Program-made: the position numbers and the translations under genes
Shown here: piece after piece, positions 36,362 to 52,135 of the stretch
How the letters are laid out: the number at the start of each line of letters is the position of its first letter
Position numbering within the stretch: position 1 is the stretch's first letter
The notes under the pieces: model-generated
What the model was told of the DNA's origin: nothing
Seen by the model: the letters and a program-made list of their open reading frames with translations, nothing else
The model's database searches: none
DNA from: Lithospermum erythrorhizon
Taxonomy: Eukaryota > Streptophyta > Magnoliopsida > Boraginales > Boraginaceae
Assembly (NCBI GenBank): GCA_019722365.1
Contig: JADFUC010001680.1
Coordinates: 434,001 to 498,000 of the forward strand
Reading direction: 5' to 3'
DNA: 64,000 bases

Positions 36362-39315
36362 GATCCAAGTCTATGTCAAATCAAGACTTAATTGCATTGC
36401 CTTTTTACTCTAATTATTTTCACTCAGCCTAACTGGTGATATATCTCTTTAACTTCTTGCAGTTTTATTTCTTGTTAGCTACATCAAGCTCCAAAGAAAA
36501 GACATGGGCCTTTACTAGGTTTTGTTACCATAAATATGTGATTTATTTCATTTAGCTTTTATTTATCACAATAAATACATGTAATGTAAAATTATCCGTA
36601 ATAATATTGTTTCAATATTATCAATAACATATTGTTTCGCTAATCCAAAAGCTTTTATTCGTTTCGATAAAAGCTAATGAGATTTTCGCTAAAGAAAAAT
36701 ACTCAACATGACATAATGGCAGGTCAGAATACCCATCTTCTCGTTTATTAGTGGATTTCGCAGCTAAAGAATACGACGCATCTTTCATATCGGTGTAACC
36801 TCAGATAAAATTTTGTAACCGCGATTTCCTCGCACTTAAATTTTGAGTCGCTTTATCGATTGCTTGAAACCCGTATGATGCAGGCCTTTAAATCCTAACA
36901 ATTTGTGACGTAGCTCGATCGTAGTCAAGGTAGCTTAAGAATCAACGGCCTAATCGAAGGAATCGCGACATTGTAGAAATTCACGGAATCGATTTTCCAC
37001 ATTAAAGCGGCGCATTTTGCGGATTATCCGCATTTTGAAAGTTAGTTCGAACAAACCACTATGGTGTCTCCGAAAAGCATTTGACGGAGACGAATCTTTC
37101 GATTGAATTAGACAGACAGGTTCAGCGCGATCAAAACTCAGTTGTCATGAACATGTAATGGCTAACGCCGCGCTTATATCACCACAGCGGCCTGTAATGG
37201 CGCTTTATACTGATCTGCATGGAAGCTCGCAAATAATAGCGCATTTCTCACGAAAACTATTTTACCTTAAGTATGTCGAAAGTACACCCATAATGGCATT
37301 AATCTTAATGATTTCAATAAGATTATTAATCAACTATTTAATTTTATTTAATGCTGATGACAGACGCAGTTTCCGATTTCATGCATTACATCTGAAGTTT
37401 GGTTCAATGGTATGCTGTTAGTAATTTGCAGTACTTCAATGCGTTGAACTTAAGGTGGTCAGTAGGAAATGTGATCCCGTCTCCGAGTGAGTGACGAGCC
37501 TTCATGAAGGGCGCTAAGTGAAGGCCTCTGTGATTAAACAGTAGGAAGAGGGAAGAATCTGGCATTTAGATTTCTAAATAAGAGGAGATCACAGAGTAAA
37601 GCGTGAAAGTAATTTCGATCTTACGTTACTGTCATGCAAACGGGTCACACAAGTTGTGCACCGCAAAGTTAATCTGACGCTATGTCAAGGCTGAAGCGAT
37701 TATTCTCGAGGCTTTGGTTTTATCTGCGAACGCTCCGCGATTCCCTTGATAAGAGATTTTGAGCTTTTCATACTTCGCATGATAGAGAATGAATGCTTAA
37801 TTATGTTTTTGGGAGTACGGACTGTTTCATCTTCCTCGACGGGTGAAATACTGACGTAAGTAATGTGGAGTATTTAATCAAGTCGTCAATGGTTCTTTCT
37901 AGAACCACAACGTTATAGGTATAACCAAACAGAACAGCTTTTCTAATTTCTGTGAGTCACTCTGGATGTAGCGATTTGTTATCGAACTACTTTCAAAGAC
38001 GGTAATCGAAGGTTGTTCTGGGAGCAACGGTAATAGCCAGTGGCAAGTCGCACTCTATACTGACCGACGGTTGTAAGAGGTCACAAGAGCAGGATCCGCG
38101 CAGCAGGCGAGCAGATTCGACACGTGGAGTTTCTAACAAGAGAAAGGATCATCGTTGGTGAAATTCCTGCTCGGATGCTACCGGTGTTCGGAGACTCTCG
38201 TGAGTCAGCAGAACGGAAGAGGTATCAAGGTCTAAAGATACCCCAACCGACATAATGTAATACTTCGCTTGGTGACGAGTTCGGCTCGGGCGAACTCGGG
38301 GAAGGATGCAACCGGTTCTCAGGTCAGATGAATCATCCGAGTTAGCGAGCGTGTTTCAAAGCTCTGGAAGCGGTAGGTATTCCCAACTCTAATTATTCGC
38401 TAACTGCTGAAGGTGTTCGATCAAACATCGGTGGTCAACGAATTAGGATCGGGCGGAAGTCAGCCGACGCGAACGGGCCGCAGAAGGTAGAAATTCATCG
38501 ATGACCAATCAAACTTGAGGTTTTCCAAGTGCCCTGCCAACATGTAAGACCGCTATGCAGCGCAGTATCACGATTGTTCTAACGGCGAAGTTCAACGTGT
38601 AAGAATGATCATTCTGTATTCTCTTTAATAGTCAAGCTGAAAGTCGCTCCGCGATGTTCTCGATCAAAAAGAAGATACCTAAGTCGATCACTTTCAAAGG
38701 AGTTCTATGATGTCGAACTCGAAGGTTACCCATAATGGCGCCAAGACTACGATCCAAATTGCCTTCGTTTATCGTCAATCAAGACCTAATTGAACGGTTT
38801 CTTTCGCCTAATTATTACAATTCGAGTCTAACCATGATATATCTCTTAACCTTTATGCTTTATTTGCGCAGCTAAAGACTGAAATTTCAGTTAGTTATTA
38901 TTACCTACGAAGCCATAGCTCATAAATATACGACGATTTCACTAATTTTATTTATCACACAAATACATGTATCAGAGAAAATCCTAGAATAATATTAAGT
39001 CTTTAATATTATCAGTTAACATAGTTTTTGTTCTCAAGAACTTAAAATTTATCTGTTTCGATAAAGCTATGGCCGAGATTTTCATGAATAAGAAAATACT
39101 CAACATGATTATACTTGGGGAGAGAGGCTTAACGATCTTCCGTATAAGAGATTACAAAGAAGAATGTAAATTTACATTTCATATCGGCGGGAACTCCGTA
39201 TAATATTCTTTCATACTGCGATTTCCTCGCACTTAAATTTCTATCATTTTATCATTGACAACCCCGGAAAGATTGCCAAACTCCGTATGAATTTGGTGAC
39301 TTAAATCCTAAGCGG
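36362..39315 (+). mobile_element. Old LTR-flanked retroelement without coding capacity
   Basis: Two diverged direct repeats bound about 2.9 kb: roughly 36362-36910 and 38750-39315. Shared blocks include GATATATCTCTT (36438 and 38838), TTTATCACA.AAATACATGT (36562 and 38949), AAAATACTCAACATGA, and GCGATTTCCTCGCACTTAAA (36821 and 39217), in the same order. Just inside the left repeat, AATTTGTGACGTAGCTCGATCG resembles a decayed tRNA-iMet primer-binding site (TGGTATCAGAGC type). The interior is richer in GC than its surroundings and shows no gag-pol frame, so this is a non-autonomous or heavily mutated copy. No target duplication was identified. Confidence 0.65.
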
Positions 39316-39639
39316 TCTATCATTATTTAGACTAGTAATATAATTATCAACAATAATTATACTAACTATATGGATGCAAATTAAATAGTTTCTCTAATGA
39401 TTATTGTATTCTCAATTTCCTAATTTTTTTTATCTACCTACTTCAAATTTCCTGACTTTGAATTGACATGTTCTTGATTGTTGGACAAAAAGTATTAGAT
39501 CAATGGGTGTTATACATGTAGAACTTCTTTAGTATGTTACATGCATCTAGAACGTTTGTTGTTCACGTACTATTGTGAGAAAAAGAGGTGATCGATGTAC
39601 TATCAGACGTTCATCTTCCAATGTTGTTCGCGCGGTGGT

Positions 39640-42910
<3,271 letters not shown>

Positions 42911-43630
42911 TGGTAGACTATATCACAAAGAGCTGGATTTATGACCATTTTATTCATTCTAAAGCGTATATACAAGCTCATTTTTCAGGGTTTACTAAAA
43001 TATTTGTGGTGTATGTGATCGATGCATGCATGTTGTTACGCTTGGATCGATTTTGAGGAAATTGGGACAGAAGAAAATAAACACGTACAATGTAAGGGAT
43101 ATTCATAGGAGTACTTTGTCGGCCACATTTAATTCATTTAAATAATTTCTACGGAGTATAAAAATAACCTTAAATATAGATGAAGTATAGGTAATAAATT
43201 GTATGTTTGAACGTCTTTAAGAATTTTTTTTTCAATTAAAATCAATTGACATGTAAGTATTGGCGGAGTTTAAACATAAAATGAGGAGGCTAACTACTAA
43301 GAATATATATCTAATAATATCAAAATAACAAAAAATATCAAAAGATGAATATATATCCAGACATCCAATACATGTCATAAGAACAAAAAGAACCAAAAGA
43401 ACAAATTAAAATACTAAGAAAATTATAACTCTGTTCGACCGCTTTTTCATATTCTTAAAGTCCTCAATGATAAAATCAGACGAATTTTTAGTAATTTCTT
43501 TTTAATTAGTAGCTTGTTCGTAAATAAATTATAAAAAGGATCTAAATATAAAAAAAAATTTATATCGGTCTAACTAAGGAGTAAAATTATAAAATCGAAA
43601 GGGCTAATAATAAAATTTACAAAATTTAAG
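42911..43630. other. SQE promoter region and start of a transposon remnant
   Basis: The first 200 bases are the probable SQE promoter and leader. The rest is AT-rich with no gene; it probably belongs to the flank of the hAT element that follows. Confidence 0.45.
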
Positions 43631-43639
43631 GAAAATAAG

Positions 43640-45440
43640 ATAAATATTGCCATTTTTCTAAACATTTTAAAGGCAAAATAAACATTTTAAAGCCTGCATG
43701 ACCAAACCTACATTGGTCTTTAATAGCTCCACCTCTGTTTTTAATATAAATGACCAAATTATCTGCTAAGAATTCATCTTCCATCCTATTGCGTAATCTT
43801 GTTTTCACAATCTTCATAAATAAAAACGTCATCAACCGACAAGAAATGCGAAGTGCTAAATGGTATCAATTAATCCGATCAACAAAGAAAAGTACAAATT
43901 TGACTTTTCGTGATTTTATTTTAACGCACAACTCAGATATTGTTGAAAGATTTCTTAATTCTTTATCATTCCGTGCTTCAAATATAAAATGTTGTAGTTG
44001 AAACTTAAAAAGGATCTTCTCTTGATTGCTAAAATCAATCGGATAAAACTTGTCAACAAGCCTAAAATTCCGATCAATATCAACGATCTAACCTATCTGA
44101 ACTAAAGAATTACATAAAGTCAATAATAGTCTATCAATTCTCATCAACCGATCATAGTCTAACTCATTAACCGTCACAAAAAAGCATATCAACTTCTATA
44201 ATATTCCCGAGTCATATCCTTTTTTCATTGGCCTCGGCGCGCATTACCGAAGCGAGCATTCAAATCTGGAACTTCTATCACATGTTTGATACAAAAATCC
44301 TTCACTTCTTGGAATAACTTTGTCTACCTTTCATCTCTCAATTTTTGAATAAGAACTTTAAAAAGACGGGGTTGTGAAATAAGAGTATTTACAAATGTCT
44401 CAGATCTTTCCCGGTTGTTTGACAAAATGGGGCTTAAGTATGCCCATAATTTATTTTACCAAATACAAGATCAACACAAACTCAAATGATGTCATATAAT
44501 CAGAAGCAATATCAACATCCCCTCGCTGACGATAATTAGATCTTGGATCATTTATACAGTCCTGTAATCGCAGAAGAAAGATCAAACACTTCAATAAAAA
44601 TAAATACAAACCGAAAAAGCGATTCCAACGAATATCTCCTGCCCTCTGAATAAAATGTGAAGTATATTTGGTATTGTAAGGAGCATTTTCTAACACAACC
44701 TTTGCAACTTTATCATTATAAGATGCCAAAATTTTTACCATTTCAATGAAATTACTTCGATTCTTCAAAGCCTCACTTTTATCATGCCCTCTGAACGTAC
44801 AAGCTTGAAAAGCTAACCAACGCATAACGTTATCGACATTCAAACGCAAATCCTATTCTTTATCTTTTCTCTCGATTCCATGAAGTCTCACAAGAATGTT
44901 GAATATGAATTGATTAATCTAACAAATCTTCACATTTTCAATGCATTATCAGGAAACGAACAAGGATCTTTGCCAATACGAAGCTGAAAAGACAATGTTT
45001 TTCATAATTTACTTTTCTCCATGCTCGAAACTCGACAAGAAAGGCATTGGGACTCATAATTTGATTTTGGCTTGTCAAAGATAAAATAAGTGCATAATAC
45101 GCCGCATCGCATGGTACTTAACTAACCGAAAATACTTCAAACCACCACTACAAAATCGCCGAGGTTTTTGTCGCTATATGATAATTTTCCTCTTTAAATT
45201 TAAATCTATGTGACCCCTTTGCTAAATAGGCCCTCCTCACTTCATCTCTTTTATTTGAAGGATACTCCCAAATTTGGGGACATTTGCCAGGATCATACTC
45301 TAAATTTTTTTATGTCAAAATCATGTAATTATAGATTTTCATACCTTATTAGCCCACCTTCTATCCTTGGACACTTTGAAGGTCTCTCAAATTATGAAAT
45401 TTCACATACAACCGGAGAATCCAATTTTTCACCATTCTCT
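43640..45440 (-). pseudogene. hAT transposase pseudogene (TTF-finger / DUF4371 type)
   Basis: Minus-strand fragments of a plant hAT-derived protein lie in order. N-terminal DPGKCPQIWEYPSNKRDEVR followed by RAYLAKG (about 45225-45305); a YAAYYALILSLTSQNQ-like remnant near 45090; the DUF4371 block at 44451-44849 with ACTFRGHDKSEALKNRSNFI and VVLENAPYNTKYTSHFIQ; a TISELCVKI segment near 43960; and the C-terminal dimerisation motif MKIVKTRLRNRMEDEF followed by LADNLVIYI (43738-43820). Frames are interrupted by many stops and the middle of the catalytic domain is largely missing. This is an inactive copy; terminal repeats were not located. Confidence 0.8.
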
Positions 45441-47643
45441 GAAGTGTCCTTTTTTTTGAAGAATGAGTGTAATATTTTTACCTGACTCAACTTCAATCTA
45501 AACAAATATAAAATATAATTATTATGAAAAACAAGACAACTTTAACTTCAAAAGGACAAGTATTATACTACTATTAATTATTAACCAAAGACAAAACAAT
45601 GAAGCACCAAAGTGAAAATTAAAATATTCAATTTGATAGAATTGATAAGGATAATACCATTAATCATGTAAATAAAAGGACAAGTACAAATAACTATTAA
45701 ACAAAAACAAATAAGATGAATTTAATCAAGTCATACACCTTGAAAATGTAAAAACGTTAGTAGAAATGAAACTGTGGTTGCTGCTGAATGTTATCACCAG
45801 AATAATGTTAAGTAGGTAGCCTAAACCTTCTAATTAGTTATTTAATGGGCATTCATTAAGTAAATATGGATTGGGTTTATACTTTATAGTACATTATATC
45901 CTATATCTATACATTAATGTAAAAGTTATTTTATTTTATTTTATATATATATATATATTTAAATATCATGAAAATATATATGTATAATATTCAATTTTTT
46001 TTCAAAATCTGCGCCCGTCGCTCCCTTTGGCCTCTTCTAAACTCTACCACCGCATTTACGTGACATTTTATTTGGTATACACCACGAAATATATGAGTAA
46101 AGGGTTAAAGTAATTGATAGATGGTCATGAATATGTTCAGAAGTCAAGTTATTCACGACGGTCACAAAGTTATTTTTGCTCATGGGGCTTCTTTTTCTAT
46201 CCATTTCCTTCAACCTTTATCTTTAAAACATGTCTCTCATGCATTTTTATACTTGGCTTTTTCAATTGATTCTCCCATTCTAGCCTAAGCGATCTCCACA
46301 TAATGTTTTGGCGCATAATTGAACTTCAACTTCAAATAAGGAGTATAGTATCCAATATAACGATCCTCAGATTGGGGCCGAAAGCATATAACATACAAGA
46401 TCACAACTCATAACATATTTTTACCACAATAAGTTTTTCTTTCATCTTTATTCATAATTTATACTTCCGTCGCAAGAAACTGACGCCGAAGAGTTCTGGA
46501 TAATTTGACGATCTATTCCAGATACTCCTGGCTGAAAGATTTGCGAGTAATTTAATTACGTTGCCTACTTGATTTGTTCAACCAAAAGGCACACTCTAGC
46601 TAATTCTATTATGGTTTTATACAATCCGTAGCATTTTGATCAGATCCAAGTAAGCTTCTGTAATCAATATATATTTCAGTTAACACCAACATTTAAAGTG
46701 CTGTGGACAATCAAGGGCAAACCATGTGAATGGGGTGCAAGCATGCTGAAGATAGAACATTTTCAACACATGTATCACAATCAATCACAATATATTATTA
46801 ATATTCAATATTTATTCTTCATATCTAAAAGATTCAAATTTTAACAGTGAACATCATATTTAAGATTCTCAGATTCGCTTTATCATGATTTTCTATAGAA
46901 TAATCAATTGAAATATGATCAATGTATAGTCAAATCAAGTTCAAGCAATTCAAAAGCATATTCTTTCATAATAATGAGCATTTTCTATTTAAAATCATCT
47001 TATGAAAATATTTTGTCATGCTCATTTTGAAAAACAAAAGTCACATTCAAAATCATCCTTTGGTGTTTTGAATTATTTTCACTTATCATAAAGGTAGACA
47101 TGAGATTAAATAGTTTTTCGTAGTAAAATTTAAATTATGAAGATCTCATCAAGATTCCCAAGAGAGGAACTATAACTACACAAAATATCTAAATCTACGA
47201 ATCATTTATTTTTTTAATTATTTGAAATGAAGTAAAAGCAAGAAAGATACCAAGCCAATTTATTGGTACTACATTTCTTTGATAATTTCGAGAATATTGA
47301 CGACGCTGATTCTCCATATTCTCAAGCTTCAAGAATCTCATAAATCTTTAACTGGACAGATTCGAGTATCTCTGCTACAATGAATGATCCACCTTTACCC
47401 ACATCCAATCGAAGTTACTTCTCGATATTTTGGTTTAGTATTCCTGGCTCAATTATAATCCACAATCCATAGTCTTCAAGGCTGAAGAATGTTTCCATTC
47501 TACACTTCCAATCAATGCTTAAAGCACAAAACATAGAGCAATATTATAATCATAACCTAAAGCAAACGAATCATACATACGGTTGTCACCTTATAGTTCA
47601 AGATCGACTTCACGAGGCGTTGTACCAATGTGTAGACCTTTTC
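45441..47643. other. Intergenic, repeat-derived DNA
   Basis: No gene is recognised. The stretch has an AT microsatellite near 45943-45958. From 46300 on, sequence of mixed composition leads up to the primer-binding-site-like motif at 47644, so it may be the decayed interior of a minus-strand Copia element, but I see no gag-pol motif. Confidence 0.4.
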
Positions 47644-48110
47644 CTGATACCACTATAGGATTACATAACAACTTTTAGTGGGGCGATATAGTCAAGAAAG
47701 TCGTGGACCGCCGCCTTCTAAAAAACTTCAAAATAAAATGATACTTTAGCAATTTGTAAAACAAATGCGGAATATGCTAAAGTAATATTAACACCCTCTA
47801 GCTACCCACTAGAAAAACCCAACCATTCAAGATCTACACAATCTTGAACAACCTTCTAGCTACCCACTAGAATCGATTAGCAATCTCGCTAATAAATCCA
47901 CACCAGTTCATAAAGTAGCTAAGACCACCCACTGCGGAACTCATACTATTCTTTTTCCACAAGAAAAGTTTTACTCTTTACAAGATAATTCTAAATGGAT
48001 TTGCAGCAGACATAAAATTTAGTTCTATGAAAATCTCTCTCAAATCAAGACGCAGCATAACAAGAGAGTTGGCTTTTGCTTATCACTTATAATTTCATCT
48101 TCAATTAGGC
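47644..48110 (-). mobile_element. Copia LTR and primer-binding-site fragment
   Basis: CTGATACCA at 47644-47652 is the complement of TGGTATCAG, the start of the usual tRNA-iMet primer-binding site. The block to its right would be the 5' LTR of a minus-strand element. In it a CTTCTAGCTACCCACTAGAA-like motif occurs twice (about 47795 and 47853), separated by ATCTACACAATCTTGAAC. The partner LTR was not found, and the right limit is a guess. Confidence 0.45.
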
Positions 48111-49705
48111 GTGTTAGTTTTGAAATTTTGACCGCTTTTATAGCGCCAAAACGTGAATGATCGTTTATCGGCCTTTAACGCCTCAAAACGGTGCGCTGAG
48201 GCCGAGCAAGACCGCAACAGCTTCAAAACATATAACACAATCGGCCTCGGCAGGGCCGCTATCAGACCGGGGCTGGCAGGCCGCTTACCAAAATGCACCG
48301 ACCTTTATGTCAAAATATCGTCAGAAGAACGCCGCCATGGCCGTTACTTAATAAAAAGCAGTTCATTTGCATTTCACTTTATTCTAAGACAACATCCCTT
48401 TAAATTTGACTTCTGCGGATTGTACTGAAAATAAATGACACAAAGTCATTTTAACTTGATTTCGTAATAATTCAAACGCGATTAATGTAACTAGCCATAC
48501 AAAATATTTTTTTAAGCAAATCATTTTAGCAATTTAAATAAGCACCATTTAAAACCAACTCTAAAAAACTAAGCAACTCAGTTAGCAGATACACTTCCTT
48601 ACAAACACCCTATGAACACGTATTTAACACATGGCTCATGCTTCAGGATGCATCAATCCTCCGCCTTTTGCCGACTCAAGCGCATCAGGTAGGCTTTCCT
48701 CACTAGAAACCATTTGTTATCAAATCAAAGAGTCAAACGAATTACGGGAACTAGCTCTTCATTTTGACGATAACAAAATACTTGCATGCATTTATGGTGA
48801 TAAAGGAATAATACCAAACATATACTCCTCAATATAAGCACTTAACATGTTCACGCCAAGATAAAAACACAAAACGCTCAATACATGAATGCTAATCATA
48901 CAAAATCATGAATTTAGATCAAACCATTTGTCCGCCCCTCGGCCTCAATCCATTCTTTCTTTAACAGAGCTGTCTGACCGGTGCGCTGTCGACTTCTAAA
49001 CATCACACCACATCAATTCTTTGTTATCTCTTCTTCATTACTGATCCTTTCACGACGGTGAATGATCGACTCTTCTGCCTTCTCAACGGCCATTATTTTC
49101 TTTTTAAGCTCTTCAAGTCCCTGTTTGATCCCATCATCATCACCATACTCGACCTTTAAACCCATTCAACGACAAAGCATCTTTTAAAGTTCTAATATCT
49201 CTTCATTTGGTTTTTAATGCTTTACCATATTCATCAGTCCGATAAGTACCTTTCTAACATGTCTATGGAATAAAAGATCGTTAACATATGTGTTGGGATA
49301 AGAAATCAATGTTTAAGCTCATCATTAAAATAGTTGCATTTGACTCAGAGTCCAACAAGAAGCGAGAAATATAGCGGGTAGTAGATGTCATTTAAGGCTC
49401 CACGACGAAGAAAATAATTTTCATCAGATCCGTAAGTTAACAAAAGAAGGAGAGTTTGTATTGAAATAGACAAGCATGAGAACGCCTAAATTAATTTGAT
49501 CGAAGTCAAAGAAATTCCAACATCATTTTTCCTAAATCAGGTAAGAAAAGGAAAAAAGATAGTCTTTGAGGGTTGTGGATACAAATAATTAATAAAGAGA
49601 AAGGTCATTGATCACAATGCCAAGGAAGAATCAATTGCTAGCCTGACGGAAGAAGTCATTATCTACCGTGCCCAAAGTGGACAAACCAGGATCTAATGCA
49701 TCAAT
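48111..49705. other. Unassigned DNA with a GC-rich patch
   Basis: The 48120-48345 stretch is GC-rich (GGCCTCGGCAGGGCCGC and similar) and has overlapping open frames on both strands, none recognised. The rest, to the TRIM element, is AT-rich and shows no gene; it is probably old transposon sequence. Confidence 0.35.
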
Positions 49706-50402
49706 AAAACAGTCAGATCAGCCTACCACCGGTCCGACGCTATTGGGATTCACGGATCGGCCTCATAAACCACCACGGTCTTTCCAAAGACGCTTTGTCC
49801 TCACTCACGTGCTCACCGAGAAACTTCCTGGTCACCCATCCTACAATATCTGTGTCAAGACGCTAATGGAGTTCTTATGTGACGGTTCTTCCGAAGCAAG
49901 AGATGATCTTAATTTGTACGAAAGAAGACTTAATCAAACTTACATCGCCTATATCACATACACACACATTTTCAAGGACCGGCATTACAAACTCCCCACT
50001 TAAATACTCAACGCCCTCGCTGGGACCACAACACATCCAGACTGCACCATCCGTGCGAGATTCTAGAGGCGGCTCACGGCCTCAAAGAGTGTCCCGCACT
50101 TCACAACAGATACACTTGGCCTCAATTCCGGACGGCTTTTGCTCGATACCATTTCAGAACGCCCGCCTACCACCCGGCTTCCAGCTATTGACTACGGGAT
50201 CGGCCCTCACAAACCACCACGTACGCCCAAGACGCTGGTCCTCACCACGCGCCACCAGAATCTCATTGTGGTCACCCATCCTACAATTACCCCAAAATAA
50301 GACGCTTAACAATGGTTTTATAGGACGAAACAAAAGAAGATGATTCTTGATGGTAGTACTAATCAAATATATCAAACATATCACATACACAATAATATTC
50401 AT
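49706..50402 (-). mobile_element. Cassandra-like TRIM retrotransposon with 5S-rRNA-derived module
   Basis: About 700 bp with two similar LTRs (about 49706-49989 and 50152-50402). Both contain GGTCACCCATCCTACAAT and an AAGACGCTTAAC-like stretch, the complement of the 5S rRNA segment that includes the internal promoter region. They also share GGATCGGCCTCATAAACCAC-type sequence ending in GTCCTCACTCACG, as in Cassandra LTRs. On the minus strand a near-canonical iMet primer-binding site, TGGTATCGAGC (complement of 50141-50151), follows the right LTR. A polypurine stretch AAGTGGGGAGTTTG (complement near 49990-50005) precedes the left LTR, which then begins TGTAATGCC. The interior is only about 160 bp and has no genes, as expected for a TRIM. 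Both copies of the 5S part are mutated, so no functional 5S gene is claimed. Confidence 0.85.
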
Positions 50403-52135
50403 GATCTTAAGATTATACGAATGGATAGACTCGGATATAAGAATATGAATTTTGAATCCAAATTTCAAGCACTGCTAAAGTTAAACGGGAGTAAGGATTC
50501 GGTTTTCTGATCTAGCCAAGTCTAACAGCTGCAATCAAGTGAGTATTAGTAAAATTGGTAACCTTTATCGTTCTCTTATATTATCAATATTAGTTCATTA
50601 TAATCATCTTCATATTATCAAGTTCATATAATCTAGAACAAGAATTTATAGATTTTTTATTATTAGATTTTCCTTATCTAGTTGATTTCATTTGAAAAAT
50701 ATCCACCACCGACATTTGATCGTTGTTCTGAGTTTCTCTTCTGCTCATGTCAAAATCCTACTTCCATTAGGCTAATTAATACCTTATCTAGTCGATTCAT
50801 AATCGACAATGAAAAATGTCTACTGCCGATATCATCACAGTAACTTTGGAGTCTTTGCCATGTCAAAATCCTACATCCATGTGTCTTTTTTTTTCAAATC
50901 AATCATTTTTGTTTCTGGGCTTATATCTTTTCAAAACGCAGTTCGATATCGTGGAATATTATTTGGTATCGTGAGTTGGTTTGGAGTTTTTGGTCTAACA
51001 GAAGATTACATCTTTCACGGAGGATTCTTCCCAACTCTGACAGCTGACCCACGCCTCTCGCTTTTAAGTTTTATTACGAACGTTTTTTACTGCCTCCGTC
51101 ATTTGAAAGATCTTTCAACTATATGCGCCACAGATATGATAAATTTTTGCTATATATATGTTAACTTATATATAAAAAATCATTAAAAAAGATACGATAG
51201 ACTATAAATGCCAATCCATTCATCAAAATAAATCCTCGGGTCAATTCTAAACCATCCATTATATAATCAAAATATACTTCATTATCTAATGCTCATTACT
51301 CTATGCCGTGATTATCTCTTCATCTATTACTAGTTTTATTACCTCACACACACACACATACAATGTGCGTGTTAATCCAAGTAATTATACGCTTACAAGT
51401 TTAAAGCAATCAATCTAGTCCATTAACCTAGTCCATCCCATTAACTCTATATCATGCGTCTCACGTTGATTTCATTTCTTTAGCTTTGAATAGTTTTCAT
51501 TGTTTTTAAAAATCAAATTTTCTACCAAAATTATCTCAATTTCTCTTCAAATTTACTGATTAATTTTGCAAAACCTCATTTGATTGTTCATCCTTATTCC
51601 ATTATTGTTCATCGTTGATTATTTGAAGATAAATTGTACACATCGGCGCATCAAAGCATTTTATTGGATTTTGTCTAATCTGAATTCAATTTCAGCTTTT
51701 CCAAAATTGTTACGGATGCTTGATTTTAATGTTCAATCTTCTGATTGTTCATCATTACTATTTTTTGTTGAAGGTAATACACCAAAAGAGCATCTCGAGC
51801 ATTATAATTATTCATGTTTACTTTAGAATTTCATTTTTAATTTTCATAATTGTTAGCTTTTATTTTCGTGGATAATCACCACAATTTTGGATTTGTATTC
51901 TTGATATTTGTTACAATTGATCAAATTTGAAGATATTACTTGATATCAATAAAATTGGATAATTGCTTCTACAATTTAGTATAATTTGAATTTGAAGTGA
52001 GAAAATACGAGGTCGGATATGTTAGCTCATAGAAATCGCTTGATAAATTATCTCAGAAAATTTTATAATTCACTCATTGGAATTGGTGACTTTTCTATTT
52101 TATAGCAATTTATGTTCTCTATTTTCAACAAAGAT
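50403..52135. other. Intergenic DNA
   Basis: AT-rich, no recognised gene. A 125-codon open frame (50809-51186, plus) has no family features. A possible Stowaway-like end (TGCCTCCGTCATTTGAAAGA) lies near 51090, and a short CA microsatellite near 51342-51357. Confidence 0.45.

Noticed and set aside
49790..50330. 5S rRNA genes
   Set aside because: Only part of the 5S sequence is present, mutated, and placed in LTRs of a TRIM element.
50809..51186. 125-codon frame with hydrophobic segments
   Set aside because: Phe/Ile-rich composition expected from AT-rich DNA; no homologue recognised and no splice or promoter context.
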